Shown here piece by piece: positions 53,461-62,893 of a stretch of 64,000 bases of DNA. Position 1 is the stretch's first letter. Each line of letters opens with the position of its first letter. This DNA comes from Inconstantimicrobium porci (GTDB taxonomy: Bacteria > Bacillota > Clostridia > Clostridiales > Clostridiaceae), in assembly GCF_009696465.1 (NCBI RefSeq), contig NZ_VULX01000002.1:62001-126000 (forward strand). Reading direction: 5' to 3'. Under the pieces are notes generated by a model. It was not told where the DNA came from, did not search any database, and saw only the letters and a program-made list of their open reading frames with translations. Position numbers and translations under genes: made by a program.

Positions 53461-54672
53461 TTATGGTTTTTTTACTGCTGTAACAGAAATTTTATCAGGA
53501 TTCTTTGTTTTAACTGTTATTCCTGATGGTACCCCTGTAATTGTATAATCAATAGAATTCTGTCCTTCCTTAACTGCTGAAAGATCAATTGACGCTTTTA
53601 TAGTTCCATCCTTAATTGCTGAAACAGCACTTTCCTCACCATTTAAGACTATCGAAACACTCTTATCATAAGTAAGATCAAGTCCATCCGGAGCTTTACT
53701 TTCTGTAAGAGTAAGATTTATATTTTTAGTTATATACTTTTCTACAGTAACTGTAACTTCTACAGTTCTATCATTATTACTTACAGTAACCCCCTGCGGT
53801 ATATGAACGTTCACTGACACATTCTTTGTGGAAGTTATCTGGGATAAATCTATAGCTTCAGTTTCAAGCTGTGAAATCTTTTCTAAAGTACTCTTTTCGC
53901 CAAGTACCTCTATCTCTTTTGATGTTGTTATTTCTTTAAGCTTAACATTATCAGGAAGCGTTCCCTTAGTATTAACCTTTATTTTAACCATTTTTCCCTT
54001 TGTAATACTAATATTTAAAGATGCAGTTGAAGGTGACAGTGATACTTTTGTAACTTCTGTACCGTTAGCGTTATATGCCTTTAATAATACAAGCTTGCTT
54101 ATGTCACTTGATATATCTGTAAAGCTATCGGTAATTCTTACTTCTGTTACAGTGTTTACATAATCAGCTGCACCTGATACTTTTACTGTTGTTGGAGTTA
54201 TTTCTGTAGTTCCTTTATAGAATCCCCTCTTCATATCTACAGATGAATAATTCTTTACAGGAACACTTTTCTCAACATAATCATCAAGAACAACAGAAAC
54301 CCTCAAGTATTCATTATTTTTAATGCTGACTCCTGCTGGATAATTCACTATCTCTACAGGTATCTTATTTTCACCTTTTTTCAGTGCATATCCTTCTAAA
54401 TTAACCCTAATCTTTATATCATCTTTCTTCACTTTATATACTTCATTTGCAGGTCCTTCAATTGTTACGTTAATCTTTAATTCCTCATCTGGCAGCATTG
54501 TAAGCTTAAGATCTTTAAGTATATCTTCATTAGCTATTTCAACTGGTACATTGTTTATCTTATATTCCCTTACCGGGTTCTCTATATTATTTATGTAGAG
54601 CCACAAACAAAATGAAGCAATTATACAGACAACTCTGATTATTATACTTTTCTTCTTACTGTCTTTATCCAT
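53461..54672 (-). CDS. cdaR: CdaR (YbbR-domain) regulator of diadenylate cyclase
   Basis: A 403-aa membrane-anchored protein with one N-terminal helix (IRVVCIIASFCLWLYI) and about four YbbR repeats outside the membrane (NVPVEIANEDILKDL, YPAGVSIKNNEYLRV, IPQGVTVSNNDRTV, ITGVPSGITVKT). CdaR binds CdaA and tunes c-di-AMP output. The start overlaps cdaA by 31 bases. In many Firmicutes cdaA-cdaR-glmM form one operon; here glmM is 10 kb away. Confidence 0.94.
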   Translation of the reverse strand: MDKDSKKKSIIIRVVCIIASFCLWLYINNIENPVREYKINNVPVEIANEDILKDLKLTMLPDEELKINVTIEGPANEVYKVKKDDIKIRVNLEGYALKKGENKIPVEIVNYPAGVSIKNNEYLRVSVVLDDYVEKSVPVKNYSSVDMKRGFYKGTTEITPTTVKVSGAADYVNTVTEVRITDSFTDISSDISKLVLLKAYNANGTEVTKVSLSPSTASLNISITKGKMVKIKVNTKGTLPDNVKLKEITTSKEIEVLGEKSTLEKISQLETEAIDLSQITSTKNVSVNVHIPQGVTVSNNDRTVEVTVTVEKYITKNINLTLTESKAPDGLDLTYDKSVSIVLNGEESAVSAIKDGTIKASIDLSAVKEGQNSIDYTITGVPSGITVKTKNPDKISVTAVKKP

Positions 54673-55499
54673 GTCTTCACCCGCTCTTCCACTGATTTAA
54701 CCTTCTTTTCTCTTCTCTTCTGCATAATCTTGATAAGTATATTCTTAAGTTTATCCTTATCAAAGTTTCTTGTAAGTCTTCCGTTAACAGCTAATGATAT
54801 AGTGCCAGTTTCTTCTGAAACAACTATAATAAGCGCATCAGAGTTTTCTGAAAGTCCTAAAGCCGCTCTATGACGTGTTCCAAGCTTCTTATTTATTGAT
54901 GTATTGTTTGTAAGGGGAAGAACACATCCTGATGCTAATATCCTGTCATTTCTAATTATTGTTGCACCATCATGAAGCGGTGTGTTAACAACAAATATAT
55001 TTTCAAGTAGCCCTGATGTAACTTTCGCATCAAGAATTGTTCCATTATTTGATATGACTTCTCCAAGTCTTGTGCTCTGCTCTATTACTATAAGTGCACC
55101 AGTTTTTGTCTCTGACAGATTTTCTACAGCATTGGTTACTTCTGTTATTACACGTTCAAGAATCTTATCATCCTCTATAAGATGAACATCATCAAAAGCA
55201 CTCCTGCCAATATGCTCAAGAGCTCTTCTTATTTCAGGCTGAAAAATAATTATGATAGACAAAACTCCTATTGTAATTGTCTTGCTGAGAATAAAATATA
55301 GCATATCAAGCTTCAATATATAACTTATAGGAATAAGTGCAAATATTAAAAGTATACCTCTAAAAAGCTGTTCAGCCCTTGTTTCGCGCATCAGCATATA
55401 TGCTTTATAAAATATATATGATACTACTAAAATATCTACTACTGACCATAAAGATATGTTACTTATAGAATGTATAATCATATTCAAAATATCCAGCAC
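54642..55499 (-). CDS. cdaA: Diadenylate cyclase CdaA
   Basis: A 285-aa enzyme making c-di-AMP from two ATP. Three N-terminal helices (about 15-85) precede the DAC domain with LHDGATIIRNDRI (DGA motif) and LGTRHRAALGLSE (RHR motif). c-di-AMP controls potassium and wall homeostasis. Start GTG at 55497-55499 is preferred because AGGTGG lies eight bases upstream; two GTG codons at 55506-55511 overlap that site. Confidence 0.95.
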   Translation of the reverse strand: MLDILNMIIHSISNISLWSVVDILVVSYIFYKAYMLMRETRAEQLFRGILLIFALIPISYILKLDMLYFILSKTITIGVLSIIIIFQPEIRRALEHIGRSAFDDVHLIEDDKILERVITEVTNAVENLSETKTGALIVIEQSTRLGEVISNNGTILDAKVTSGLLENIFVVNTPLHDGATIIRNDRILASGCVLPLTNNTSINKKLGTRHRAALGLSENSDALIIVVSEETGTISLAVNGRLTRNFDKDKLKNILIKIMQKRREKKVKSVEERVKTWIKTVRRKV

Positions 55500-55673
55500 A
55501 ATATACACCACCTAACTTTACCTATATTAAAATTATACACTATTAAACTGTCAGTTAATATGGAGATTATTACTTTTTTTTTAATTTTACTTAAATGTAA
55601 AATTATCTTTTTTCCTTCTGTCATATATTCTTAACTTAATAAATATATTTAAATACAAAAGGAGGAGATTTTT

Positions 55674-56624
55674 TTGCCTGATACAATTTTAAAAACAATT
55701 AAAAAATACTGGTTTGTCATTTTAATCTTTATCGCTACACTAACATTTATATCCTATAAATATTTTTTTAATCCCGAAAAAAAATCACTCAATAATGTCT
55801 GCTGTGCAGTTAATGCTATAAACTCCGCTTCACTAAAAGATATGAAAGGTAGTATTATCAATGCATCGCCGTCAATATCTACACTTACAGATATTCAAAC
55901 AAAACTTATAACTCAGAAGAATACACTAGACTCATTATCAATTTCTAAAAACTATCTAGCGCAGAAACAAACTCTGCAGCTTGCACTTTCAGAAAACATA
56001 AAGATATGCGAACAGACAATTGCAATATTGAAAAATCAGAACTCAAATGACCTTGCAACTTCACTTACCAATCTTCAAACAACATATACAATGTGTAGCA
56101 AGCACTATAGTACATGTATGAATCAAGGCTTTGACTGTGGATTCAATAATAACTTTGCAAAATTCTATAAAAATGCCTGCACGTATATAAACGAGATTAT
56201 AAAGATCAAAAGAGATAATGATATAACAAGCAGCCAGAACAAAACATTTTTTAATACAATGTCAGATTATTTATCAAAGTTTAAGCCACTTACTGAAGAT
56301 TTAAATCCAGCTATTAATCGTGTAAAAAGCGACCAAAGAACTCTTAATGTAATTATAAATGATGTATATGAAAAAGAGTCTTCACTGAGAGATATCAAGG
56401 ATTCTTTTGCAACTATGTCATATCCTAAAGATTGTGCTTCATGCTATAACCTATTTAGCTCAACATTGGATAAATATACTGATTATATTTCATGTTTATT
56501 GGACACATTAAAGAAAGATATAAAAACTAATTCTGAGAGTTACGATACTGCAAATCAAAAATATTCTGATATGATGCAGGAATATAATAAGCTGAATGAT
56601 AATATTAATAATTTTTCTAAGTAA
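55674..56624 (+). CDS. Membrane-anchored coiled-coil protein, 316 aa
   Basis: I do not recognise a family. One N-terminal helix (FVILIFIATLTFISYKYFF) is followed by an extracellular, mainly helical region with several cysteines (VCCAVN, CSKHYSTCMNQGFDCG, CASC). The C-terminal 60 residues look coiled coil. Start TTG at 55674 follows AAAGGAGGAG, a strong site. It is divergent from cdaA and precedes a SleB-type hydrolase by 66 bases, so an envelope role is likely. Confidence 0.75.
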   Translation: MPDTILKTIKKYWFVILIFIATLTFISYKYFFNPEKKSLNNVCCAVNAINSASLKDMKGSIINASPSISTLTDIQTKLITQKNTLDSLSISKNYLAQKQTLQLALSENIKICEQTIAILKNQNSNDLATSLTNLQTTYTMCSKHYSTCMNQGFDCGFNNNFAKFYKNACTYINEIIKIKRDNDITSSQNKTFFNTMSDYLSKFKPLTEDLNPAINRVKSDQRTLNVIINDVYEKESSLRDIKDSFATMSYPKDCASCYNLFSSTLDKYTDYISCLLDTLKKDIKTNSESYDTANQKYSDMMQEYNKLNDNINNFSK

Positions 56625-56690
56625 TGTATTAATTTAAATTCTTTGGTTATACTACCTTGAGTACAGGGTTAATCCCAAAGGAGGTTTTTT

Positions 56691-57251
56691 ATGAGAAAAA
56701 TCAAACTTACTTTATTCTTAATATTAACCTTTTTCAGCTTAAACTGTTTTGTAGCTTTTGCTAATGAATTGAAAAATAACAACATTAATATAAGAAAACT
56801 TACTTCTGACTCCGTAGATTTATATCACGAAAAAGATTCTGTTGTAGAAGTTATGAATTATAACAGTAAAAAAATATATTTATCAGAAGATGATATTTAC
56901 TTAATGTCACAAATTGTATATGCAGAAAGTAAAGGTGAGCCATACGAAGGAAAGGTCGCTGTGGCCTCTGTAATTTTAAACAGACTTAATGATCCTAAAT
57001 TTCCAAACAGTATCCAAGGTGTTGTTAAACAAAAAAATGCTTTTTCTTGTGTTCACAATGGAAATATAACTGTAATCCCAAATGAAGAATCGCGAAAAGC
57101 TGTTATAGAGGCAGTACACGGATCAGATCCTACTTCTCAGGCTGTATTTTTTTATAACCCTGAAACAGCCACATGTTCTTGGATGAAAAACGTAAAAAAG
57201 ACCAACGTAAAAGCTATAGGACATCATGTGTTTTTTCAAGTAAAATATTAA
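56691..57251 (+). CDS. Secreted SleB-type cell wall hydrolase
   Basis: A 186-aa exported protein with a signal peptide (about 1-25, ending VAFANE) and a Hydrolase_2 domain: LMSQIVYAESKGEPYEGKVA, VASVILNRLNDPKFPNSIQG and SQAVFFYNPETATCSW. The glutamate in YAESKGEP is the expected catalytic residue. Relatives act on spore cortex or cell wall. AAAGGAGG precedes the ATG. A bidirectional terminator follows. Confidence 0.92.
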   Translation: MRKIKLTLFLILTFFSLNCFVAFANELKNNNINIRKLTSDSVDLYHEKDSVVEVMNYNSKKIYLSEDDIYLMSQIVYAESKGEPYEGKVAVASVILNRLNDPKFPNSIQGVVKQKNAFSCVHNGNITVIPNEESRKAVIEAVHGSDPTSQAVFFYNPETATCSWMKNVKKTNVKAIGHHVFFQVKY

Positions 57252-57287
57252 AAATAAGGTCACCCATTTTAGGATGACCTTATTTTT
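57250..57287. terminator. Bidirectional terminator between the SleB-type gene and iadA
   Basis: AAAATAAGGTCA pairs with TGACCTTATTTT across a short loop. It lies between two convergent stops at 57251 and 57296. Confidence 0.85.
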
Positions 57288-57295
57288 ATCTTTAT

Positions 57296-58474
57296 TTATA
57301 TTTTTTCAAATGTTCCATATTTAAGGACTTTTCCATCTCTCATCAGAATCTTACCTCTGCAAATCACAGTCCTTATCTCAAGAGTTTTTTTATCAACAAA
57401 TACTAAATCAGCATCCTTACCCTCTTCAATTCTTCCTTTATGATTAAGTTTAAAGATATCAGCAGTATTGCTTGTTATAACCTTAATTGCATCTTCAAGT
57501 GGGATATCTTCATTAAACACTGCATTTTTTACTTCATCAAACAATGATTTTACTGAACAGATTCCAAGCCCTATTAACTGTCTCTTCTCGTTAAACAAAG
57601 GCATACTGCCGTTGCCATCAGATGAAAAAGTTATATGTGTAATATCAAACCCCTTTTTATAATACAAAGAAAGTGCCATTGATGCAGTAAGCTCATCCTC
57701 TTCTAAGTATTTAGGATCACTGCTTGTTGTAGCATCAATATATCCTCCTATATCAGCATAATTCATAGCCTCATCAAACAATTTCCTACTTCTGTTAACA
57801 TGCGTAGGCAGAAGCTGACTGACTGGAATTTCTGTTTGCTTTATCACTTTATAAAGGTACTCCATTCCCCTTTCACCGCTGCCAAGATGCACATTTACCA
57901 CACCAGCTTTGCCCGAAAGAAGTCCTCCTACTCTTGATTTTGCAACAGTCTTAACAAAATCCTCATAAGTAGGCTGAGAACTCCTATTATCAGATAAGGC
58001 AACCTCACCAACACCAATTATTTCGCTTATAAGCATTAAATCACTTTTAGGTGTGCCCGTAATAGTATTAACAGGAATCTCATAAGATCCTGTATAACAA
58101 AATGCCGTAATCCCTTCTTCATTAAGAGCTTTTGTCTTTGCTACAAGACTTGGCATATCACGACATATATTATCAGTTCCAAGGCAGCCAATGACTGTAG
58201 TTATTCCAGCCTTAACAAATTCACTAAAAGCAAGTTCAGGAGTCCTAGTATTGAATCCTCCTTCTCCGCCACCACCAATAATATGCACATGTGAATCTAT
58301 AAATCCTGGCAGTACACATAATCCTTCTGCATCTATATTCGCAATTTCTATATCATTACTAGTTATATTAATGCTTGGAGAAATCTTTCCTATTTTATTA
58401 CCTGCAATAAAAATATCCTTTTTTCCACACTTTTGTGGTGAAAAAATTTCTGCATTTCTTATTATAGTTAGCAA
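57296..58474 (-). CDS. iadA: Isoaspartyl dipeptidase
   Basis: A 392-aa metal-dependent amidohydrolase that splits beta-aspartyl dipeptides. The metal site begins GFIDSHVHIIGGGGEGG; further ligands lie in NVHLGSGERGM, LPTHVNRS and THITFSSDGNGSMP. Translation begins at TTG (58472-58474) behind GGATGTGA. It follows the TPR gene by 15 bases and may be read from the same transcript. Confidence 0.93.
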   Translation of the reverse strand: MLTIIRNAEIFSPQKCGKKDIFIAGNKIGKISPSINITSNDIEIANIDAEGLCVLPGFIDSHVHIIGGGGEGGFNTRTPELAFSEFVKAGITTVIGCLGTDNICRDMPSLVAKTKALNEEGITAFCYTGSYEIPVNTITGTPKSDLMLISEIIGVGEVALSDNRSSQPTYEDFVKTVAKSRVGGLLSGKAGVVNVHLGSGERGMEYLYKVIKQTEIPVSQLLPTHVNRSRKLFDEAMNYADIGGYIDATTSSDPKYLEEDELTASMALSLYYKKGFDITHITFSSDGNGSMPLFNEKRQLIGLGICSVKSLFDEVKNAVFNEDIPLEDAIKVITSNTADIFKLNHKGRIEEGKDADLVFVDKKTLEIRTVICRGKILMRDGKVLKYGTFEKI

Positions 58475-58489
58475 ACTATCACATCCTTT

Positions 58490-59770
58490 TTATTTTAGGA
58501 TGTCCTTTATGTTAGTATTAATATACATTGAATCTGGATATTTATCACAAAGCTCCTCTGCATATTTTTTAGATTTTTCTGCATTTGTAGATTTATAATA
58601 TACTGCTAATTTATAAAGAACTTCTTCCATATAATTAGCTTCTTCCTTTGTTTTATCTTTGTTTTCCTTTTCGTATTCTTCGAAATACTTTACCGCTTCC
58701 TCTATATTGTTCATTTTTTCATAGTTATTAGCAATTATAAACTGTATATGTGGTTTAAGATAACTGCTGTTACTATATTTATATGCATTCAAAAGTACAG
58801 CTTCAGCCTTATTGTATTTTCCAGCTTTAAAAAGTTTTGTTCCATCTTCATAAAGCTTCACAACACCTTTATCATTCATATATGCTTCTGCCTTATCATA
58901 AGCATTTCTTTCAGTAATTCCTAAGAAATTCTTATCCACATCTGTTATTGATTTTTCCACATATTTATAGTCACCATCATCTATAGCTGTTAATAACTTT
59001 GAAGCATCTATAGTTTTAGCTCCTTTTTTTGACTCTTCCTTAACTTCTTCTTTTTTAGCTTGTTCCTGTTTCTTTGCTGCTTCCTGTTTTTTAGCTTCTT
59101 CTACTTTCCTTTTAGCTTCCTCTGCTGCCTTTGCTGTCTGATCAACTTTTCTTGCAGCTGTGTAATTCTTAATCTTAGGTACTGTAAAAGCAAATGCTCC
59201 AATGACTGCTATAATAACAGCTACAGGTATACATAGCTTCTTTATGAAAGAATAATTTCTGTTTCCACCATATTCATTAAGTATCTTCTTATTTTCAAGT
59301 GCTGTTTTATTATTTTTATCCACAAACATAACCTTCTCAAGATATTCCTGTGCCTTTTCAAAATCTCCAGTCTTTATTGCACATAAGCATAGTGAATTAT
59401 AGACATTTATCATGTTAAAATCACTTTCTGCGCAATAATTTAGTTTATTTATTGCCTCATGAATGTTAAGCTTTTTTATTTCCACAATAGCTTCTTTATA
59501 TGCTTCCATTCTAAACTTATCTTCTCTAGAATCATTTATGTACATCTCTGATATATCGTCTCCGTTTAATGATACATTAACTTTCCATATGTTAAGCGCC
59601 GAAGTAAGATTTCCTTTTTCATAATAAATAATACCTTTTAGGTTATAAGCTGCAGAATTTTTTTCACTTCTATTAATTGCTTTATCACATGCCATCAATG
59701 CTCTATTTATGTAACCTGTACTATATAATTTCATCGCTTTATCATATAATTGCTTATCTTTTTTATCCAA
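58490..59770 (-). CDS. TPR-repeat membrane protein
   Basis: A 426-aa protein. N-terminal TPR-like helices (about 1-155), a single membrane helix (about 175-197, LCIPVAVIIAVIGAFAF), a charged coiled coil (205-250, EEAKRKVEEAKKQEAAKKQE), and C-terminal TPR units (about 300-425). This layout is common in Firmicute scaffolding proteins. Start TTG follows GGGGTG. A precise role is not visible. Confidence 0.82.
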   Translation of the reverse strand: MDKKDKQLYDKAMKLYSTGYINRALMACDKAINRSEKNSAAYNLKGIIYYEKGNLTSALNIWKVNVSLNGDDISEMYINDSREDKFRMEAYKEAIVEIKKLNIHEAINKLNYCAESDFNMINVYNSLCLCAIKTGDFEKAQEYLEKVMFVDKNNKTALENKKILNEYGGNRNYSFIKKLCIPVAVIIAVIGAFAFTVPKIKNYTAARKVDQTAKAAEEAKRKVEEAKKQEAAKKQEQAKKEEVKEESKKGAKTIDASKLLTAIDDGDYKYVEKSITDVDKNFLGITERNAYDKAEAYMNDKGVVKLYEDGTKLFKAGKYNKAEAVLLNAYKYSNSSYLKPHIQFIIANNYEKMNNIEEAVKYFEEYEKENKDKTKEEANYMEEVLYKLAVYYKSTNAEKSKKYAEELCDKYPDSMYINTNIKDILK

Positions 59771-59927
59771 AATAACACCCCATCATAATTTATAACAAAA
59801 CTATTATACAATATACTAAATTGAATATGAAACAAAAATACATAATAATGATCATACATGCATTGATCATTGATCACCGATCCTTGAGAATTTTTCTTAG
59901 AATTCACTTATAGAAATATAGACATCT

Positions 59928-61124
59928 TTATAATGCTATCATCTTTATTGTTTCCTTGTATTCATTCATAGTCTCATCTGTATATTGTGCTATTGTTATT
60001 TGGAGTTTTTTGTTTCCTTTTGATTGAATCTTTTTTATTCGCTCTCTTTTTGAAGATGGCTGGAATTCCAGTTTTGTCATATCTGTATTTATATTGATTG
60101 AATATATTTGCTGTCCTGTTACAAGAGTTCCATATGCTGAGCCAGTTACTACAAGAATCCTATCATTATCAAGCCATTCTGTCTGAAGTATTGTAGTCTG
60201 ACTTTCCTTTTCATTCTTCAGCTTATATTCAGTAAAAGCTCCCTTAGGATTTTTAATAATAAGACTTGCGTATCCTTCCTCTTCAGCATATTCCCCTTTT
60301 CCTAGCACGCATGCAGAATACTTATTTTCTTTGTTAACTTCCCATGGAGTCTGACTCTCACTATTCATGCTTTTGATAACACTGTCTGATGGTACATCTT
60401 TAGAAAATATATCTACTGTTTTTTCTGTACCTTTTTCACTATCTTCAGGTTGGCTACCTTTATTTTCTTGTTTTTTTAGCTCTACACCTTTATCTTTCTC
60501 TGATGACTTATTTGCTTCTTCCTTCTTATCATCAATAGCTTCTGATTTTTCATTAACAGATGCTTCTGCTGATACACTTGCATTCTTATTTACTGCTGAT
60601 TGCTGCATATTAATAATCTTAGGAATAGCTATAACAGATGATGATAGTGTTATAACTGCAATTAATGCAGCTACTGCAATCCATCTGTTCTTTTTCAATT
60701 TATAACCTGCTTTTTCTGTTAAAGACATAGGATATTTTTTCTTATCTATCTTTGACATAATACTCCTCCTTGAACTTACAAATCCAGGATTGTAATCATG
60801 CAGAATACTTTTAAAATCATCATTTATCTTTTTTTCGTAATTATATTTTTTTCTGCACGAATCACAATCTTTGATATGCTTAATCATTTCTTCTCTTTGC
60901 TCTCTAGTAAGATTGTTATCAAAAAATTTATAATTAGATTTATACATATAAAGCTTGTTATAAGCAGTTATAAATGTTTCCTGTGTGAGATCTTCAGCTG
61001 CTTCCTTATCCTTGATCATGTTGTATATAATATGAAGTATTGTAAGTTCGTATTTGTTAATTATGATGTTAAACTGCTCTACTTTTAATACTTCATTTAT
61101 TAGTTCCTTATCTCCATCCACCAT
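59928..61124 (-). pseudogene. ECF sigma factor front fused to an anti-sigma factor
   Basis: The frame is open for 398 aa. Residues 1-67 are region 2 of an ECF sigma factor (EAAEDLTQETFITAYNKLYM). At NYKF the sequence switches to an anti-sigma zinc-finger domain (FDNNLTREQREEMIKHIKDC, where HIKDCDSC is the HxxxCxxC site), then a membrane helix (about 150-170), a Lys/Glu/Ser linker and an extracellular domain. Sigma region 4 and the anti-sigma start are missing. A deletion across a sigma/anti-sigma gene pair would give exactly this. It may still be made, but cannot recognise a -35 box. Confidence 0.78.
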
Positions 61125-61359
61125 AAGACCGCCCTTTTTAATTTTTTAAATATGCCTTTATCTTATATACGAATTATTCTTATTGTAGTTTACATTTATT
61201 GATATTTTTAGATATTTTTTATTTAGTTTCAAAAAAAGAATAGGTAATAATGAATTTTATCCAATTCTATTCGTTATTATCTATTCGCTATTTACTAGTA
61301 TAATTTATTTATTTTTATAAGTATTTCAAACAATATAACAGACTCGTAATTTTGATATA

Positions 61360-61881
61360 TTAATAAAATATTAGCCCTAATAACGCCGCAATTACTATTG
61401 TTAATATAGGATGGACTTTCTTGGACACAAGCATTGCTCCTGTAATAAGAGTTATAATTATGGCCTGATAATTAACATATGCATCTTTGGCAAGTGAAAT
61501 AAATGAGTTAAGTATTAGAGCTATTATGGCAGGCTTCATTCCTAACAGCGCTGCCTTAATAACCTTTGAATCTTTAAATTTACTTACTGCCTTCTGTAAA
61601 ATTGAAACAAGAATAAATGATGTAATACTTATTCCTATTGTCGCAACAATACTTCCCAGAACACCATTAACTTTATATCCTGCAAAAGTTGCTGCATTAA
61701 TGGCTATTGGTCCTGGAGTCATCTGTGATATTCCGATAATATCCACAAAATCTGTTTTGCTTATCCACTTATTCACATCTACTATTTCTCTTTCTATAAA
61801 AGGCAGCATAGCATATCCGCCGCCAAAGCTGAATGCACCTATCTTAAAAAACACAAAGAACAGTTTAATTAATACTGGCAT
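61360..61881 (-). CDS. Chromate transporter family protein, half 2
   Basis: A 173-aa membrane protein with one CHR domain: FFKIGAFSFGGGYAMLPFIE, then QMTPGPIAINAATFAGYKVN, and about five or six helices. Short CHR proteins work as pairs encoded side by side; the partner is the next gene upstream, which ends at its start codon. Members carry chromate or sulfate outward, but many have unknown substrates. Confidence 0.9.
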   Translation of the reverse strand: MPVLIKLFFVFFKIGAFSFGGGYAMLPFIEREIVDVNKWISKTDFVDIIGISQMTPGPIAINAATFAGYKVNGVLGSIVATIGISITSFILVSILQKAVSKFKDSKVIKAALLGMKPAIIALILNSFISLAKDAYVNYQAIIITLITGAMLVSKKVHPILTIVIAALLGLIFY

Positions 61882-62417
61882 TACTCTACCTTCTTTCTAA
61901 GAAAAATTAATCCATAAAGAGCTGATCCAATTATTATGTAGATAGGATTAACTTTAAAATAAAGAAGTATAAACAATGCAACAGCAATTATGATAAAATT
62001 TCTTGAATTTTTGTCTATAGCTTTTGAAAGACTTGCCACAGCTATAAGTACAAGCATTGGTACTGCTGCACTTATCCCCATGAACGCTTTGTTTACATAA
62101 TAATTATTTCTAAACTGCATGAAGTATGCTGCCACAAGAAGTATTATCGAAAATGATGGTAGTACAGCACCTAAAAATGAAAGTAATCCGCCTATAACTC
62201 CAGCAATCTTATATCCTACAAATATAGATGCATTTACTGCAAATGGCCCCGGAAGACTTTGCGAAAGTACTATAATGTCCATAAATTCATCTTTATCAAG
62301 CCACTTTTTCTTATTTATCATCTCCTCTTCAATAAGTGGAATCATGGCAAATCCACCACCAAAAGTGAAAAGTCCAATTTTAAAGAAGGTTGCAAAAATC
62401 CCAAAAAGTTTTTTCAT
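61881..62417 (-). CDS. Chromate transporter family protein, half 1
   Basis: A 178-aa single CHR-domain protein: FFKIGLFTFGGGFAMIPLIE and QSLPGPFAVNASIFVGYKIA are the family marks, equivalent to those of its partner. About six helices. Start ATG at 62417 follows AAGAGGTG; a GTG four codons upstream is inside that site. Together with half 2 it should form the heterodimeric transporter. Confidence 0.9.
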   Translation of the reverse strand: MKKLFGIFATFFKIGLFTFGGGFAMIPLIEEEMINKKKWLDKDEFMDIIVLSQSLPGPFAVNASIFVGYKIAGVIGGLLSFLGAVLPSFSIILLVAAYFMQFRNNYYVNKAFMGISAAVPMLVLIAVASLSKAIDKNSRNFIIIAVALFILLYFKVNPIYIIIGSALYGLIFLRKKVE

Positions 62418-62486
62418 TAAATGAATCACCTCTTATCTTTTGTTTTAACTATACTCTTCCTTTATTATGGACATATTAACTTCAAT

Positions 62487-62798
62487 TTATTTGCTATTAT
62501 CTTCAAAAAAAGACAGCATAAGCTGTCCATTTTTCATAACATATATGCAGTCACATTTATCTAGTACATCATCATCAAGCTGATGTGTGATTATGATACA
62601 GCTCGTTCCCTTTAAGTTAAAGATACTATCAAAGATAGCTTTGGCTGTCATATTATCAAGACTTGATGTTGCTTCATCAAGAATCAGAAAATCTGATCCG
62701 CGTTCAGTACAGAAACATATGATGCACTGTTTTCGCTATTGAAGCTTTGTACATCTCTGCCTATGATACTTAAAAAAATATCTTCAAGTTCTTTAAGT
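62487..62798 (-). pseudogene. ABC exporter remnant: membrane piece joined to ATPase end
   Basis: From about 62798 the minus strand reads LEDIFLSIIGRDVQSFNSEN, then SASYVSVLNAD, typical of the membrane domain of a peptide-type ABC exporter. At about 62700 it switches frame to GSDFLILDEATSSLDNMTAK, then IIITHQLDDDVLDKCDCIYV, the Walker B-to-end part of the ATPase, stopping at 62487. Several hundred codons between the pieces, and the start of the gene, are missing. The junction word GAACGCGGAT fits the ends of both pieces, suggesting a short-homology deletion. Confidence 0.75.
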
Positions 62799-62799
62799 T

Positions 62800-62892
62800 A
62801 AAGTGTTTTGAAGAGAGATGTGCTCTCTTTTTGGAACTCCTCAAGGGAGTTCAATCCTTAACTCTTCGTCCTTCGCTCTTAGTTCTTAACTT
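62800..62892. repeat. Dispersed hairpin repeat, copy near 62.8 kb
   Basis: AAGTGTTTTGAAGAGAGATG, a GAGAG/CTCTC hairpin, and GGAACTCC/GGGAGTTC hairpin followed by CAATCC match the copies at 47172 and (reversed) 4860. It abuts the broken edge of the ABC remnant. Confidence 0.72.
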
Positions 62893-62893
62893 T

